The position numbers and the translations under genes are program-made. The notes under the pieces were generated by a model. That model did no database searches, was not told where the DNA came from, and was given only the letters and a program-made list of their open reading frames with translations. A DNA stretch of 64,000 nucleotides from Arion vulgaris (taxonomy: Eukaryota; Mollusca; Gastropoda; Stylommatophora; Arionidae), in contig CM036759.1 of assembly GCA_020796225.1 (NCBI GenBank), positions 1,054,001 to 1,118,000 of the forward strand. The letters are read 5' to 3'. How positions within the stretch are numbered: the first letter of the stretch is position 1; each line of letters begins with the position of its first letter. Positions 1 through 14,179 of this stretch are shown here, piece by piece.

Positions 1-3000
1 GTAGTAGTTAGTTGATGTCTATATGTAGACATGAGGTGGTAGTTAGTTGATATTGTCTATATGTAGACATGAGGTAGTAGTTAGTGGATGTTGTCATCTA
101 TATGTAGACATGAGGTTGTAGTTAGTTGATGTTGTCATCTATATGTAGACATGAGGTTGTAGTTAGTTGATGTTGTCATCTATATGTAGACATGAAGTAG
201 TAGATAGTTGATGTTGTCATCTATATATAGACATGAGGTGGTAGTTAGTTGATGTTGTCATCTATATGTAGACATGAGGTATGTTAGTTTTTAGTCTATA
301 TGTAGACATGAGGTAGTAGTTAGTTGATGTTGTCTATATGTGGACATGAGGTAGTAGTTAGTTGATGTTGTCATCTATATGTAGACATGAGGTGGTAGTT
401 AGTTGATGTTGTCTATATGTAGACATGAGGTAGTAGTTAGTTGATGTTGTCTATATGAGCATGAGGTAGTTAGCTATGGTCATGTGACATGAGTGAGTGT
501 AGTTGATGTTGTCTATAGTAGACATGAGGTAGAATGAGTTGATGTTGTCTATATGTAGACATGAGGTGGTAGTTAGTGGATGTTGTCTATATGTAGACAT
601 GAGGTAGTAGTTAGTTGATGTTGTCTATATGTAGACATGAGTTAATAGTTAGTTGATGTTGTCTATATGTAGACATGAGGTAGTTAGTTGATGTTGTCAT
701 CTATATGTAGACATGAGGTAGTAGTTAGTTGATGTTGTCTATATGTAGACATGGGTAGTAGTTAGTTGATGTTGTCTATGTAGACATGAGGTGGTAGTTA
801 GTTGATGTTGTCTATATGTAGACATGAGGTGGTAGTTAGTTGATGTTGTCTATATGTAGACATGAGGTAGTAGTTAGTTGATGTTGTCATATATATGTAG
901 ACATGAGGTAGTAGTTAGTTGATGTTGTCAACTATATGTAGACATGAGGTGTAGTTAGTTGATGTTGTATCTATATGTAGACATGAGGTGAGTTAGTTGA
1001 TGTTGTCTATATGTAGACATGAGGTGTAGTTAGTTGATGTTGCATCTATATGTAGACATGAGGTGGTAGTTAGTTGATGTGGTCTATATGTAGACATGAG
1101 GTAGTAGTTAGTTGATGTTGTCATCTATATGTAGACATGAGGTAGTAGTTAGTTGATGTTGTCTATATGTAGACATGAGGGTATTAGTGGATGTTTCTAT
1201 ATGTAGACATGAGGTAGAGTTAGTTGATGTCATCTATATGTAGACATGAGAGTAGTAGTTAGTGGATAGTTTGTCTATATGTAGACATGAGGTAGTAGTT
1301 AGTTGATGTTGTCTATATGTAGACATGAGGTAGTAGTTAGTTGATGTTGTCTATATGTAGACATGAGGTAGTAGTTAGTTGATGTTGTCTATATGTAGAC
1401 ATGAGGTGGTAGTTAGTTGATGTTGTCTATATGTAGACATGAGGTAGTAGTTAGTTGATGTTGTCTATATGTAGACATGAGGTAGTAGTTAGTTGATGTT
1501 GTCTATATGTAGACATGAGGTAGTTAGTTGATGTGTCTAGTGAATGAGGTGGTAGTTAGTGATGTTGTCTATATGTAGACATGAGGTAGTAGTTAGTTGA
1601 TGTTGTCATATATATGTAGACATGAGGTAGTAGTTAGTTGATGTTGTCTTCTATATGTAGACATGAGGTGGTAGTTAGTTGATGTTGTCTATATGTAGAC
1701 ATGAGTGTAGTAGATATGAGATGTGATGTTGTCATCTATATGTAGACATGAGGTGTAGTTAGTTGATGTTGATCTATATGTAGACATGAGGTAGTAGTTA
1801 GTTGATGTTGTCATCTATATGTAGACATGAGGTGGTAGTTAGTTGATGTTGTCTATATGTAGACATGAGGTAGTAGTTAGTTGATGTTGTCATATATATG
1901 TAGACATGAGGTGGTAGTTAGTTGATGTTGTCTATATGTAGACATGAGGTAGTAGTTAGTTGATGTTGTCTATATGTAGACATGAGGTAGTAGTTAGTTG
2001 ATGTGTCTTATATGTAGACATGAGGTAGTAGTTAGTTGATGTTGTTCTATATGTAGACATGAGGTGGTAGTTAGTTGATGTTGTCTATATGTAGACATGA
2101 GGTGGTAGTTAGTTGATGTTGTCTATATGTAGACATGAGGTAGTAGTTAGTTGATGTTGTCTATATGTAGACATGAGGTAGTGTTAGTTGATGTTGTCTC
2201 TATATGTAGACATGAGGTGGTAGTTAGTTCATGTTGTCTATATGTAGACATGAGGTGGTAGTTAGTTGATGTTGTCATCTATATGTAGACATGAGGTGTA
2301 GTTAGTTATGTTGTCTATATGTAGACATGAGGTGTAGTTAGTTGATGTTGTCATTATGTGCTAGACATGAGGTAGTAGTTAGTTGATGTTGTCATATGTA
2401 GACATGAGGTGTAGTTAGTTGATGTTGTCATCATATGTAGACATGAGGTAGTAGTTAGTGGATGTTGTCTATATGTAGACATGAGGTAGTAGTTAGTTGA
2501 TGTTGTCTATATGTAGACATGAGGTAGTAGTTAGTTGATGTTGTCATATATATGTAGACATGAGGTGGTAGTTAGTTGATGTTGTCTATATGTAGACATG
2601 AGGTAGTAGTTAGTTGATGTTGTCATATATATGTAGACATGAGGGTATAGTTAGTTGATTTGTCTATATGTAGACATGAGGTGAGTAGTTAGTTGATGTT
2701 GTCTATATGTAGACATGAGGTAGTAGTTAGTTGATGTTGTATATATGTAGACATGAGGTAGTAGTTAGTTGATGTTGTCTATATGTAGACATGAGGTAGT
2801 AGTTAGTTGATGTTGTCAACTATATGTAGACATGAGGTAGTAGTTAGTTGATTTGTTCTATATGTAGACATGAGGTAGTAGTTAGTTGATGTTGTCTAAA
2901 TGTAGACATGAGGTAGTAGTTAGTTGATGTTGTCTTATAGTAGACATGAGGTAGTAGTTAGTTGATGTTGTCTATATGTAGACATGAGGTAGTAGTTAGT

Positions 3001-6000
3001 TGATGTTGTCTATATGTAGACATGAGGTGTAGTTAGTTGATGTTATCTATATGTAGACATGAGGTGGTAGTTAGTTGATGTTGTCTTCTATATGTAGACA
3101 TGAGGTAGTAGTTAGTTGATGTTGTCTATATGTAGACATGAGGTGGTAGTTAGTTGATGTTGTCATCTATATGAGACATGAGGTGGTAGTTAGTTGATGT
3201 TGTCTATATGTAGACATGAGGTAGTAGTTAGTTGATGTTGTCATCATATGTAGACATGAGGTAGTAGTTAGTTGATGTTGTCTATATGTAGACATGAGGT
3301 AGTAGTTAGTTGATGTTTTCTATATGTAGACATGAGGTAGTAGTTAGTTGATGTTGTCTATATGTAGACATTAGGTAGTAGTTAGTTGATGTTGTCTATG
3401 TAGACATGAGGTAGTAGTTAGTGATGTTGTCTATATGTAGACATGAGGTAGTAGTTAGTTGATGTTGTCATATGGACATGAGTGATTATGTGACATAGTA
3501 GACATGAGGTAGTAGTTAGTTATGTTGTCTATATGTAGACATGAGGTAGTAGTTAGTTGATGTTGTCTATATGTAGACATGAGGTAGTAGTTAGTTGATG
3601 TTGTCTATATGTAGACATGAGGTAGTAGTTAGTTGATTTTGTCATCTATATGTAGACATGAGGTAGTAGTTAGTTGATGTTGTCTATATGAGACATGAGG
3701 TAGTAGTTAGTTGATGTTGTCATCTATATGTAGACATGAGGTAGGAGTTAGTTGATGTTGTCTATATGTAGACATGAGGTAGTAGTTAGTTGATGTTGTC
3801 TATATGTAGACATGAGTTAGTAGTTAGTTGATGTTGTCTATATGTAGACATGAGGTAGTAGTTAGTTGATGTTGTCTATATGTAGACATGAGGTAGTAGT
3901 TAGTTGATGTTGTCTATATGTAGACATGAGGTAGTAGTTAGTTGATGTTGTCATCTATATGTAGACATGAGGTGGTAGTTAGTTGATGTTGTCTATATGT
4001 AGACATGAGGTAGTAGTATAGTTGATGATTGTCATCTATAGTAGACATGAGGTAGTAGTTAGTTGATGTTGTCATCTATATGTAGACATGAGGTAGTAGT
4101 TAGTTGATGTTGTCATCTATAGATGAGTACTAGTAGTGTTTGACATGGTCTCATTGTAGACATGAGGTAGTAGTTAGTTGATGTTGTCATCATATGAGAC
4201 ATGAGGTAGTAGTTAGTTGATGTTGTCTATATGTAGACATGAGGTGTAGTTAGTTGATGTTGTATCTATATGTAGACATGAGGTGTAGTTAGTTGATGTT
4301 GTCATCTATATGTAGACATGAGGTAGTAGTTAGTTGATGTGTCTATCATTGAGACATGAGGTAGTAGTTAGTTGATGTTGTCTATATGTAGACATGAGGT
4401 AGTAGTTAGTTGATGTTGTCTATATGTAGACATGAGGTGTAGTAGTTATAGTTGTCTATATGTAGACATGAGGTAGTAGTTAGTTGATGTTGTCTTATGA
4501 GACATGAGGTGGTAGTTAGTTGATGTTGTCTATATGTAGACATGAGGTAGTAGTTAGTTCATGTTGTCTATATGTAGACATGAGGTAGAGTTAGTGATTG
4601 TCTATCTATATGTAGACATGAGGTAGTAGTTAGTTGATGTTGTCTATATGTAGACATGAGGTAGTAGTTAGTTGATGTTGTCATCTATATGTAGACATGA
4701 GGTAGTAGTTAGTTGATGTTGTCTATATGTAGACATGAGGTAGTAGTTAGTTGATGTTGTCTATATGTAGACATGAGGTAGTAGTTAGTTGATGTTGTCT
4801 ATATGTAGACATGAGGTGTAGTTAGTTGATGTTGTCATCTATATGTAGACATGAGGTAGTAGTTAGTTGATTTTGTCTATATGTAGACATGAGGTAGTGA
4901 GTGAATTAGCTGGAATTGTTGTCTATATGTAGACATGAGGTAGTAGTTAGTTGATGTTGTCATCTATATGTAGACATGAGGTAGTAGTTAGTTGATGTTG
5001 TCTATATGTAGACATGAGGTAGTAGTTAGTTGATGTTGTCATCTATATGTAGACATGAGGTAGTAGTTAGTTGATGTTGTCTATATGTAGACATGAGGTA
5101 GTAGTTAGTTGATGTTGTCTATATGTAGACATGAGGTGTAGTTAGTTGATGTGTACTATATGTAGAGCATGAGGTAGTAGTTAGTTGATGTTGTCTATAT
5201 GTAGACATGAGGTAGTAGTTAGTTGATGTTGTCTATATGTAGACATGAGGTGGTAGTTAGTTGATGTTGTCTATATGTAGACAGGTAGTTATGTGTGTGC
5301 TATGTAGACATGGTATAGTTGATGTTGTCTATATGTAGACATGAGGTAGTAGTTAGTTGATGTTGTTTATATGTAGACATGAGGTAGTAGTTAGTTGATT
5401 TGATCTATATGTAGACATGAGGTAGTAGTTAGTTGATGTTGTCTATATGTAGACATGAGGTAGTAGTTAGTATGTGTCTATATGTAGACATGAGGTAGTA
5501 GTTAGTTGATATTGTCTATATGTAGACATGAGGTAGTAGTTAGTTGATGTTGTCTATATGAGACATGAGGTGAGTAGTTAGTTGATGTTGTCATCTATAT
5601 GTAGACATGAGGTAGTAGTTAGTTGATGTTGTCTAAATGTAGACATGAGGTAGTAGTTAGTTGATGTTGTATCTATATGTAGACATGAGGTAGTAGTTAG
5701 TGATGTTGTCTATATGTAGACATGAGGTAGTAGTTAGTTGATGTTGTCTATATGTAGACATGAGGTAGTAGTTAGTTGATGTTGTCTATATGTAGACATG
5801 AGGTAGTAGTTAGTTCATGTTGTCTATATGTAGACATGAGGTGGTAGTTAGTTGATGTTTTCTATATGTAGACATGAGGTAGTAGTTAGTTGATGTTGTC
5901 TATATGTAGACATGAGGTAGTAGTTAGTTGATGTTGTCTATATGTAGACATGAGGTGTAGAGTTAGTTGATGTTGTCATTATATGAGACATGAGAGGTAG

Positions 6001-9000
6001 ATTAGTTGATGTTGTTCTATATGTAGACATGAGGTAGTATTAGTTGATGTTTCATCTATATGTAGACATGAGGTATAGTTAGTGATGTTGTCTATATGAG
6101 ACATGAGGTAAGTAGTTATTGATGTTGTCTATATGTAGACATGAGGTAGTAGTTAGTTGATGTTGTCTATATGTAGACATGAGGTGGTAGTTAGTTGATG
6201 TTGTCTATATGTAGACATGAGGTGGTAGTTAGTTGATGTTGTCTATATGTAGACATGAGGTAGTAGTTAGTTGATGTTGTCTATATGTAGACATGAGGTA
6301 GTAGTTAGTTGATGTTGTCTATATGTAGACATGAGGTAGTAGTTAGTTGATGTTGTCTATTGTAGACATGAGTGGTAGTTAGTTGATGTTGTCTATATGT
6401 AGACATGAGTTAGTAGTTAGTTGATGTTGTCATCTATATGTAGACATGAGGTAGTAGTTAGTTGATGTTGTATATATGTAGACATGAGGTAGTAGTTAGT
6501 TGATGTTGTCATATATATGTAGACATGAGGTAGTAGTTAGTTGATGTTGTCTATATGTAGACATGGAGGTAGTAGTTAGTTGATGTTGTCTATATGTAGA
6601 CATGAGGTAGTAGTTAGTTGATGTCTATATGTAGACATGAGGTGATAGTTAGTTGATGTTGATCTATATGTAGACATGAGTGATAGTTAGTTGATGTTTC
6701 TATATGTAGACATGAGAATGGTAGTTAGTTGATGTTGTCTATATGTAGACATGAGGTGGTAGTTAGTTGATGTTCACTATATAGAATGGGAGGTGATGCA
6801 TTAGAATTGATTTAGTTCATGATCTATATGGTAGACACTGAGGTAGTAGTTAGTTGATGTTGTACATATGTAGACATGAGGTTAGTTAGTTGATGATTGT
6901 TCTATATGAGACATGAGTAGTAGTTAGTTGGATGTTGTCTATATGTAGACATGAGGTAGTAGTTAGTGGATGTTGTCTATATGTAGACATAGGTGTAGTT
7001 AGTTGATGTTGATCTATATGTAGACATGAGGTGATAGTTAGTTGATGTTGTCTATATGTAGACATGAGGTAGTAGTAGTTGAATGTTGTCTATATATGAG
7101 ACATAAGTGGTAGTTAGTGGCATTTGTCTATATGTAGACATGGTGAGTAGTTATTGATGTTGTCATATATGATATAGAGTAGTTGTAAGTGGATGTTGTC
7201 TATATGAGACATGAGGAGGGAAGTAGTTGATGTTGATGTCATCTATATGTGAGAATGAGGTAGTAGTAGTTGATGTTGTCATATATGTAGACATGAGGAG
7301 TAGTTAGTTGATGTTGTCTATATGTAGACATGAGGTGTAGATTAGTGAGATGTTGCTTAGTAGACATGAGGTAGTAGTTAGTTGATGCTATTGCAGCATG
7401 AGGTAGTAGTTAGTTGATGTTGTCTTATGTAGACATGAGGTAGTAGTTAGATTGATTGCTATATGTAGACATGAGGAGTAGTTGATGATGTTGTCTCATA
7501 TGTAGACATGAGGTGGTAGTTAGTGATGTGTCTATATGTAGACATGAGGTAGTAGTTAGTTGATGTTGTCTATATGTAGACATGAGGTAGTAGTTAGTTG
7601 ATGTTTCTATATGAGACATGAGGTGTAGTGTTAGTGTGATGTTGATCTATATGTAGACTAGGTAGTAGTTAGTTGATATTGTCTATATGTAGACATGAGG
7701 TAGTAGTTAGTTGATGTTGTCTATATGAGACATGAGGAGAAGTGTAGTTGATGTTGTCATATATGTGAGACATGAGGATGGTAGTTAGTTGATGTTGTCA
7801 TTATATGTAGACATGAGGAGTAGTTAGTTGATTTGTCATATGGATGATTGTAGATTCAATGAGATAGGTAGTTAGTTGATGTATCTTATGTAGACAGAGG
7901 TAGTGAGTTAGTTGATAGTTGTCTATATGAGACATGAGGTGAGAGTTAGTTGAGTGTCTATATGTAGACATAGGTGAGTTAGTTGATGTTGTCTATATGT
8001 GAGAGCATGAGGTATAGTTAGTTGATGTTGTACTATATGTAGACATGAGGTAGTATTAGTTGATGTTTTCTATATTAGACATGAAGTGAGTAGTTAGTGG
8101 ATGTTGTCTATATGTAGACATGAGGTTAGTAGGTTAGTGGATAGTTAGTTAGTCATATGTAGACATGAGGTAGTAGTTAGATTGATGTTGTCTATATGTA
8201 GACATGGGTAGTAGTTAGTTGATGTTGTCATCTAATGTAGACATGAGGTAGTAGTTAGTTGATGTTGTCTATATGTAGACATGAGGTAGTAGTTAGTTGA
8301 TGTGTGTCATTATATGTAGACATAAGTAGTAGTTAGTTGATGTTGTCTATATGTAGACATGAGGTAGAGTTAGTTGATGTGTCTATATGTAGACATGAGG
8401 TATAGTTAGTTGATGTTGTCTTATATGTAGACATGAGGTAGTAGTTAGTTGATGTTGTCTATATGTAGACATGAGGTAGTAGTTAGTTGATGTTGTCATA
8501 TATATGTAGACATGAGGTGGTAGTTAGTTGATGTTGTCTATATGTAGACATGAGGGTGATAGTGGATTTTTGTCTATATGTAGACATGAGGTAGTAGTTA
8601 GTTGATGTTGTCTATATGTAGACATGAGGGAGTAGTTAGTTGATGTTGTCATCTATATGTAGACATGAGGTAGTGAATTAGTTGATTTGTCTCATATGTA
8701 GACATAAGTAGTAGTTTGTTGATGTTGTTCTATATGTAGACATGGGTAGTAGTTAGTTGATGTTGTCTATATGTAGACATGAGGTAGTAGTTAGTTGATG
8801 TTGTCATCTATATGTAGACATAAGGTGATAGTTAGTTGATGTTGTCTATATGTAGACATGAGGTAGGTATTAGTTGATATTGTCTATATGTAGACATAAG
8901 GTAGTAGTTAGTTGATGTTGTCTATATGTAGACATGAGGTGGTAGTTAGTTGACGTATTATCTATAGTAGACATGAGGTAGTAGTTAGTTGATTTTGTCT

Positions 9001-10500
9001 ATATGTAGACATAGAGTAGAGTAGTTGATGTTATAAATGATATTTAGTAGCATTAGCTATGTGTTCTATATGTAGACATGAGGTGTAGTAGTTGATGTGC
9101 ATCTATATGTAGACATGAGGTAGTAGTTAGTTGATGTTGTCTATATGTAGACTGAGAGGTAGTTAGTTGATGTTGTATCTATATGTAGACATGAGGTGAT
9201 AGTTAGTTGATGTTGTCATATGTAGACATGAGTGATTGTGTTTGTATGATGTTGTAGTTATTATGTTGACATGAGGTGTAGTTAGTTGATTTGTCATATA
9301 TGTAGACATGAGGTAGTAGTTAGTTGATGTTGTCTATATGTAGACATGAGGTAGTAGTTAATTGATGTTGTCTATATGTAGACATGAGGTAGTAGTTAGT
9401 TGATGTTGTCTATATGTAGACATGAGGTAGGAGTTAGTTGATGTTGTCTATATGTAGACATGAGGTAGTAGTTAGTTGATGTTGTCTATATGTAGACATG
9501 AGGTAGTAGTTAGTTGATGTTATCTATATGTAGACATGAGGTAGTAGTTAGTTGATGTTGTCATCTATATGAGACATGAGTAGTAGATTTGATGTTGTCT
9601 ATATGTAGACATGAGTAGTAGTTAGTTGATGTTGTCATCTATATGTAGACATGAGGTAGTAGTTAGTGGATGTTGTCATCTATATGTAGACATGAGGTAG
9701 TAGTTAGTTGATGTTTTCTATATGTAGACATGAGGTAGTAGTTAGTTGATGTTGTCTATATGTAGACATGAGTTAGTAGTTAGTTGATGTTGTCTATATG
9801 TAGACATGAGGTGGTAGTTAGTTGATGTTGCTCTATATGTAGCAATGAGGTAGTAGTTAGTTGATGTTGTCTATAGTAGACATGAGGTGAGTTGTTGATG
9901 TTGTCTATATGTAGACATGAGGTAGTGTTAGTGATGTTGTCTCATATGTAGACATGAGGTGTAGTTATTGATGTGTCTTATATGTAGACATGAGTTTGTA
10001 GTTAGTTTGATGCTGTCTATATAGACATGAGGAGTAGATTAGTGGATGTTGTCTATATGTAGACATGAGTGAAATAGTTAGTTGATTTGTCTATATGTAG
10101 ACATGAGGTAGTAATTAGTTGATGTTGTCTCATATGCAGACATTAGGTAGTAATTAGCTTGATGTTGTCATCATATATGTAGACATGAGGTGGTAGTTAG
10201 TGATGTTGTCTATATGTAGACATGGAGTAGTGTTAGTTGGATGTTGCCATGTTTACATGATGTATAGGATGTTCCGTAATGGTATGTAGCATGGGAGTAT
10301 GATGTATGATTGACTGGGTTATGGTTTGTTTGTAGACAATAGTTAGTCAGTTAGTTGAATTTGTCTATATGCTTGACATGAGGTAGTATAGTGAGAGATG
10401 TCTAGTATGTAGACTGAGGAGTAGTTAAATGAGTTGTCTATGAGACATGATGGAGTAGTTAGCGATGGTGTCATCTATGTAGACATTGAGGTAGTCAGTT
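1..10500. repeat. Large minisatellite, 38-41 bp unit, >250 copies
   Basis: Head-to-tail units built from GTAGACATGAGGTAGTAG followed by TTAGTTGATGTTGTCTATAT (38 bp). A frequent 41-bp variant has TGTCATCTATAT instead of TGTCTATAT. Each unit carries the inverted motif GTCTA-TATG-TAGAC, a 5-bp stem with a 4-base loop. The array runs off the left edge of the window. Units are clean for long stretches but full of single-base indels at about 470-540, 4,120-4,160 and especially 6,760-10,500, where it decays into non-repeat sequence. No coding frame persists. Short open frames such as the one on the minus strand at 7,425-7,619 are repeat translations. Confidence 0.97.
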
Positions 10501-11141
10501 AGTTGTGTCCGCAGAATGTGAGCAGAAATAGTAGTTTTGAAGAGATGTTAGGAATTAGTGATGCTGGAATTATGATGTAGTGGAATGTTGATGTAATTGA
10601 AAATTGTAGTATGAGATTTTAACAGGCTAATGTTAAAGTAAGGACATGTGAAGATCTCTTCATGATGTTGTAGAATTAAGGAGGAAAGAATGAGAAATAG
10701 ATTAAGTGACTATATTATAATGTACAGAGCGATGACAGGTACTAACAGTTTATAGTAAATTGAGGTGTTAGACATTAGTAGAGTAATAGAAGGACGCAGA
10801 GTAGTTCAGGTTGATATGAGATATGGAATTAAGAGTTGAAAGAGAATGAGAATTCTAGTGTAGAATGTGCAATGATAATGAATTAGTACGAGAGAGATTA
10901 GACAGTTAGTGAGAAATTTTTGGGAATAATGTGAATTAAGGATAAGTGATAAATTGATAATTGAACTATGTCAAATAAAAATGAGAATCAGTTGTAACAT
11001 GGATGTGTTAAATTGAAAGTATGAGAGTAGAGAGATTAGAGAGAGAGAGAGAGAGACAGAGTATTAGTATGGATGTGTAGAATCAGAGAGAAGAGGACAT
11101 AGAATTGAGAAATTGTACAGTATGGATGTGTTGAGAATTCA

Positions 11142-11187
<46 letters not shown>

Positions 11188-11220
11188 ACAGTCGGAAGTA
11201 AGAACCTGAAGCGATAAGAT
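10501..11220. other. AT/GA-rich spacer with decayed repeat units and GA microsatellites
   Basis: No gene is visible. (GA)n tracts lie at about 11,039-11,056 and 11,144-11,184. The motif TATGGATGTGT recurs at about 10,998, 11,069 and 11,120 and matches TATGGATATGT of the 94-bp array that follows. This stretch therefore looks like a decayed edge or precursor of that array. Confidence 0.7.
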
Positions 11221-11946
11221 GTTCAAGAGTTATAAGGAGAGAGAGAGACTAAGAGTCATATATATGAGAAAATGAAACAGTGAGAACAGAGCTTGTACAA
11301 TATGGATATGTTGAGAATTCAAGAGTTATAAGGAGAGAGAGACTAAGAGTCATATATATGAGAAAATGAAACAGTGAGAACAGAGCTTGTACAATATGGA
11401 TATGTTGAGAATTCAAGAGTTATAAGGAGAGAGAGACTAAGAGTCATATATATGAGAAAATGAAACAGTGAGAACAGAGCTTGTACAATATGGATATGTT
11501 GAGAATTCAAGAGTTATAAGGAGAGAGAGACTAAGAGTCATATATATGAGAAAATGAAACAGTGAGAACAGAGCTTGTACAATATGGATATGTTGAGAAT
11601 TCAAGAGTTATAAGGAGAGAGAGACTAAGAGTCATATATATGAGAAAATGAAACAGTGAGAACAGAGCTTGTACAATATGGATATGTTGAGAATTCAAGA
11701 GTTATAAGGAGAGAGAGAGACTAAGAGTCATATATATGAGAAAATGAAACAGTGAGAACAGAGCTTGTACAGTATGGATATGTTGAGAATTCAAGAGTTA
11801 TAAGGAGAGAGAGACTAAGAGTCATATATATGAGAAAATGAAACAGTGAGAACAGAGCTTGTACAATATGGATATGTTGAGAATTCAAGAGTTATAAGGA
11901 GAGAGAGAGACTAAGAGTCATATATGAGAAAATGAAACAGTGAGAA
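11221..11946. repeat. Minisatellite, 94-96 bp unit, about 8 copies
   Basis: The block CAAGAGTTATAAGGAGAGAG starts at 11,224, 11,320, 11,414, 11,508, 11,602, 11,696, 11,792 and 11,886. That gives spacings of 96, 94, 94, 94, 94, 96 and 94. The 2-bp length changes come from one GA step in the internal GAGAGAGA tract. Copies are otherwise almost identical, so the amplification is recent. The last copy breaks off at about 11,946. Confidence 0.97.
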
Positions 11947-12261
11947 CATATTTGTGGAGTATTTTCAGATTTCTATGGACAGACTTGATACAGAGCTTGT
12001 AAGATATGGAAGTGTTAAGGACTCATGCGTTATAACAAAATGTGGTGTTATAGAAACTGACCAACAGAGATGAACTGCAGAGTTAATGTTGTATAGTATT
12101 ACTGACTTTGGACAGCGTGCAAGTGAGACAGAGAATTTGTAGCCATAACGAAGAACCTTTTTGGGAGAACCTGAAGGACTGGAACAATTAGATTGTCGTC
12201 AATAATCTTATCAAACTACATAATATTTCACATCGTTTAGTCCAGGGTTTGGACCTCCTTG
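11947..12261. other. Unique spacer, no feature recognised
   Basis: AT-rich single-copy sequence between two arrays. I see no open frame of useful length, no splice pair with coding sequence, and no RNA gene. Confidence 0.6.
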
Positions 12262-13812
12262 TTGCATTCCTGATGAGCACTGACTTGCAGAAGAAGAATT
12301 ACCACTACGAGGGATTCCTGACGAGAACTGACTTGTAGAAGAAGAATTACCAAGATGAGGGATTTCTGACGAGAACTGACTTGTAGAAGAAGAATTACCA
12401 CTACGAGGGATTTCTGACGAGAACTGACTTGTAGAAGAAGAATTACCAAGATGAGGATTCTGACGAGCTGACTTGTAGAAGAAGAATTACCAAGATGAGG
12501 ATTCCTGGACGAGAACTGACTTGTAGAAGAAGAATTACCAAGATGAGGGATTCCTGACGAGAACTGACTTGTAGAAGAAGAATTACCAAGATGAGGGATT
12601 TCTGATGAGCACTAACTTGCAGAAGAAGAATTACCAAGATGAAGGATTCCTGACGAGAGCTGACTTGTAGAAGAAGAATTACCAAGATGAGGGATTTCTG
12701 ACGAGAACTGACTTGTAGAAGAAGAATTACCAAGATGAGGGATTCCTGACGAGAACTGACTTGTAGAAGAAGAATTACCAAGATGAGGGATTTATGATCA
12801 GCACTGACTTGCAGAAGAAGAATTACCAAGATGAGGATTCTGACGAGAACTGACTTGTAGAAGAAGAATTACCAAGATGAGGATTCTGAGAGAACTGACT
12901 TGTAGAAGAAGAATTACCAAGATGAGGATTTTGACGAGAACTGACTTGTAGAAGAAGAATTACCAAGATGAGGGATTCCTGACGAGAACTGACTTGTAGA
13001 AGAAGAATTACCAAGATGAGGGATTCCTGACGAGAACTGACTTGTAGAAGAAGAATTACCAAGATGAGGGATTTCTGATGAGCACTAACTTGCAGAAGAA
13101 GAATTACCAAGATGAAGGATTCCTGACGAGAGCTGACTTGTAGAAGAAGAATTACCAAGATGAGGGATTTCTGACGAGAACTGACTTGTAGAAGAAGAAT
13201 TACCAAGATGAGGGATTCCTGACGAGAACTGACTTGTAGAAGAAGAATTACCAAGATGAGGGATTTATGATCAGCACTGACTTGCAGAAGAAGAATTACC
13301 AAGATGAGGGATTCCTGACGAGAACTGACTTGTAGAAGAAGAATTACCAAGATGAGGGATTCCTGATGAGAACTGACTTGCAGAAGAAGAATTACCAAGA
13401 TGAGGGATTTATGACGAGAACTGACTTGTAGAAGAAGAATTACCAAGATGAGGGATTTCTGACGAGAACTGACTTGTAGAAGAAGAATTACCAAGATGAG
13501 GGGTTCCCGACGAGAACTGACTTGTAGAAGAAGAATTACCAAGATGAGGGATTTCTGACGAGAACTGACTTGTAGAAGAAGAATTACCAAGATGAGGGAT
13601 TTCTGACCAGAACTGACTTGTAGAAGAAGAATTACCAAGATGAGGGATTTCTGATGAGAACTGACTTGTAGAAGAAGAATTACCACTACGAGGGATTCCT
13701 GACGAGAACTGACTTGTAGAAGAAGAATTACCAAGATGAGGGATTTCTGACGAGAACTGACTTGTAGAAGAAGAATTACCAAGATGAGGGATTCCTGATG
13801 AGAACTGACCAA
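12262..13812. repeat. Minisatellite, 48 bp unit, about 32 copies, with higher-order structure
   Basis: Unit of 48 bp containing GACTTGTAGAAGAAGAATTA then CCAAGATGAGGG and a variable TTCCTGACGAGAACT end. Because 48 is a multiple of three and the unit lacks stops in two minus-strand frames, it gives long apparent minus-strand open frames (12,823-13,812 and 13,409-13,861) of repeated 16-residue blocks. There is no start context, domain or end signal, so I treat these as translations of the repeat. Marker variants recur about 473 bp apart (see findings). Confidence 0.95.
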
Positions 13813-13861
13813 GCGATACCAGAGGATTTTCTACTACTAGGGATGTTACTTCAGAATTCAC

Positions 13862-14045
13862 GAGTTATCACACTAGATGGAACAGAGCCAGTTAGCACAC
13901 TAAAAGGAACAAAGCCAGTTATCAAACTAGAAGGAACAGAGCCAGTTATCACACTAGAAGGAACAGAGGCAAGTTATCACACTAGAAGGAACAGAGCCAG
14001 TTATCACACTAGAATGAACAGAGCCAGTTATCACACTAGAATAAT
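13862..14045. repeat. Minisatellite, 27 bp unit, about 7 copies
   Basis: Unit ACACTAGAAGGAACAGAGCC + AGTTATC (27 bp). It directly follows the 48-bp array. The 27-bp length again leaves a frame open (+ strand, 13,798-14,076, nine-residue repeats), but nothing else suggests a protein. 14,046-14,178 after it is plain AT-rich spacer. Confidence 0.9.
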
Positions 14046-14179
14046 AAGACCTCGTAATGACATCAGACTAATTTGAACAACCTAGTAATAATACTTTTAT
14101 CGTCAAGGACTAGTAGCTCGATAGCAGAAATTTATTAAACAGAAGTGACTTTGCATCAGTACCTTAGCTTTTATCCGCC

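Noticed and set aside
12237..13861. Long minus-strand open frames in the 48-bp array as a repetitive protein
   Set aside because: The period is a multiple of three and the unit lacks stops in two frames, so open frames are automatic. Two overlapping frames are equally open, and there is no signal, start context or unique flank.
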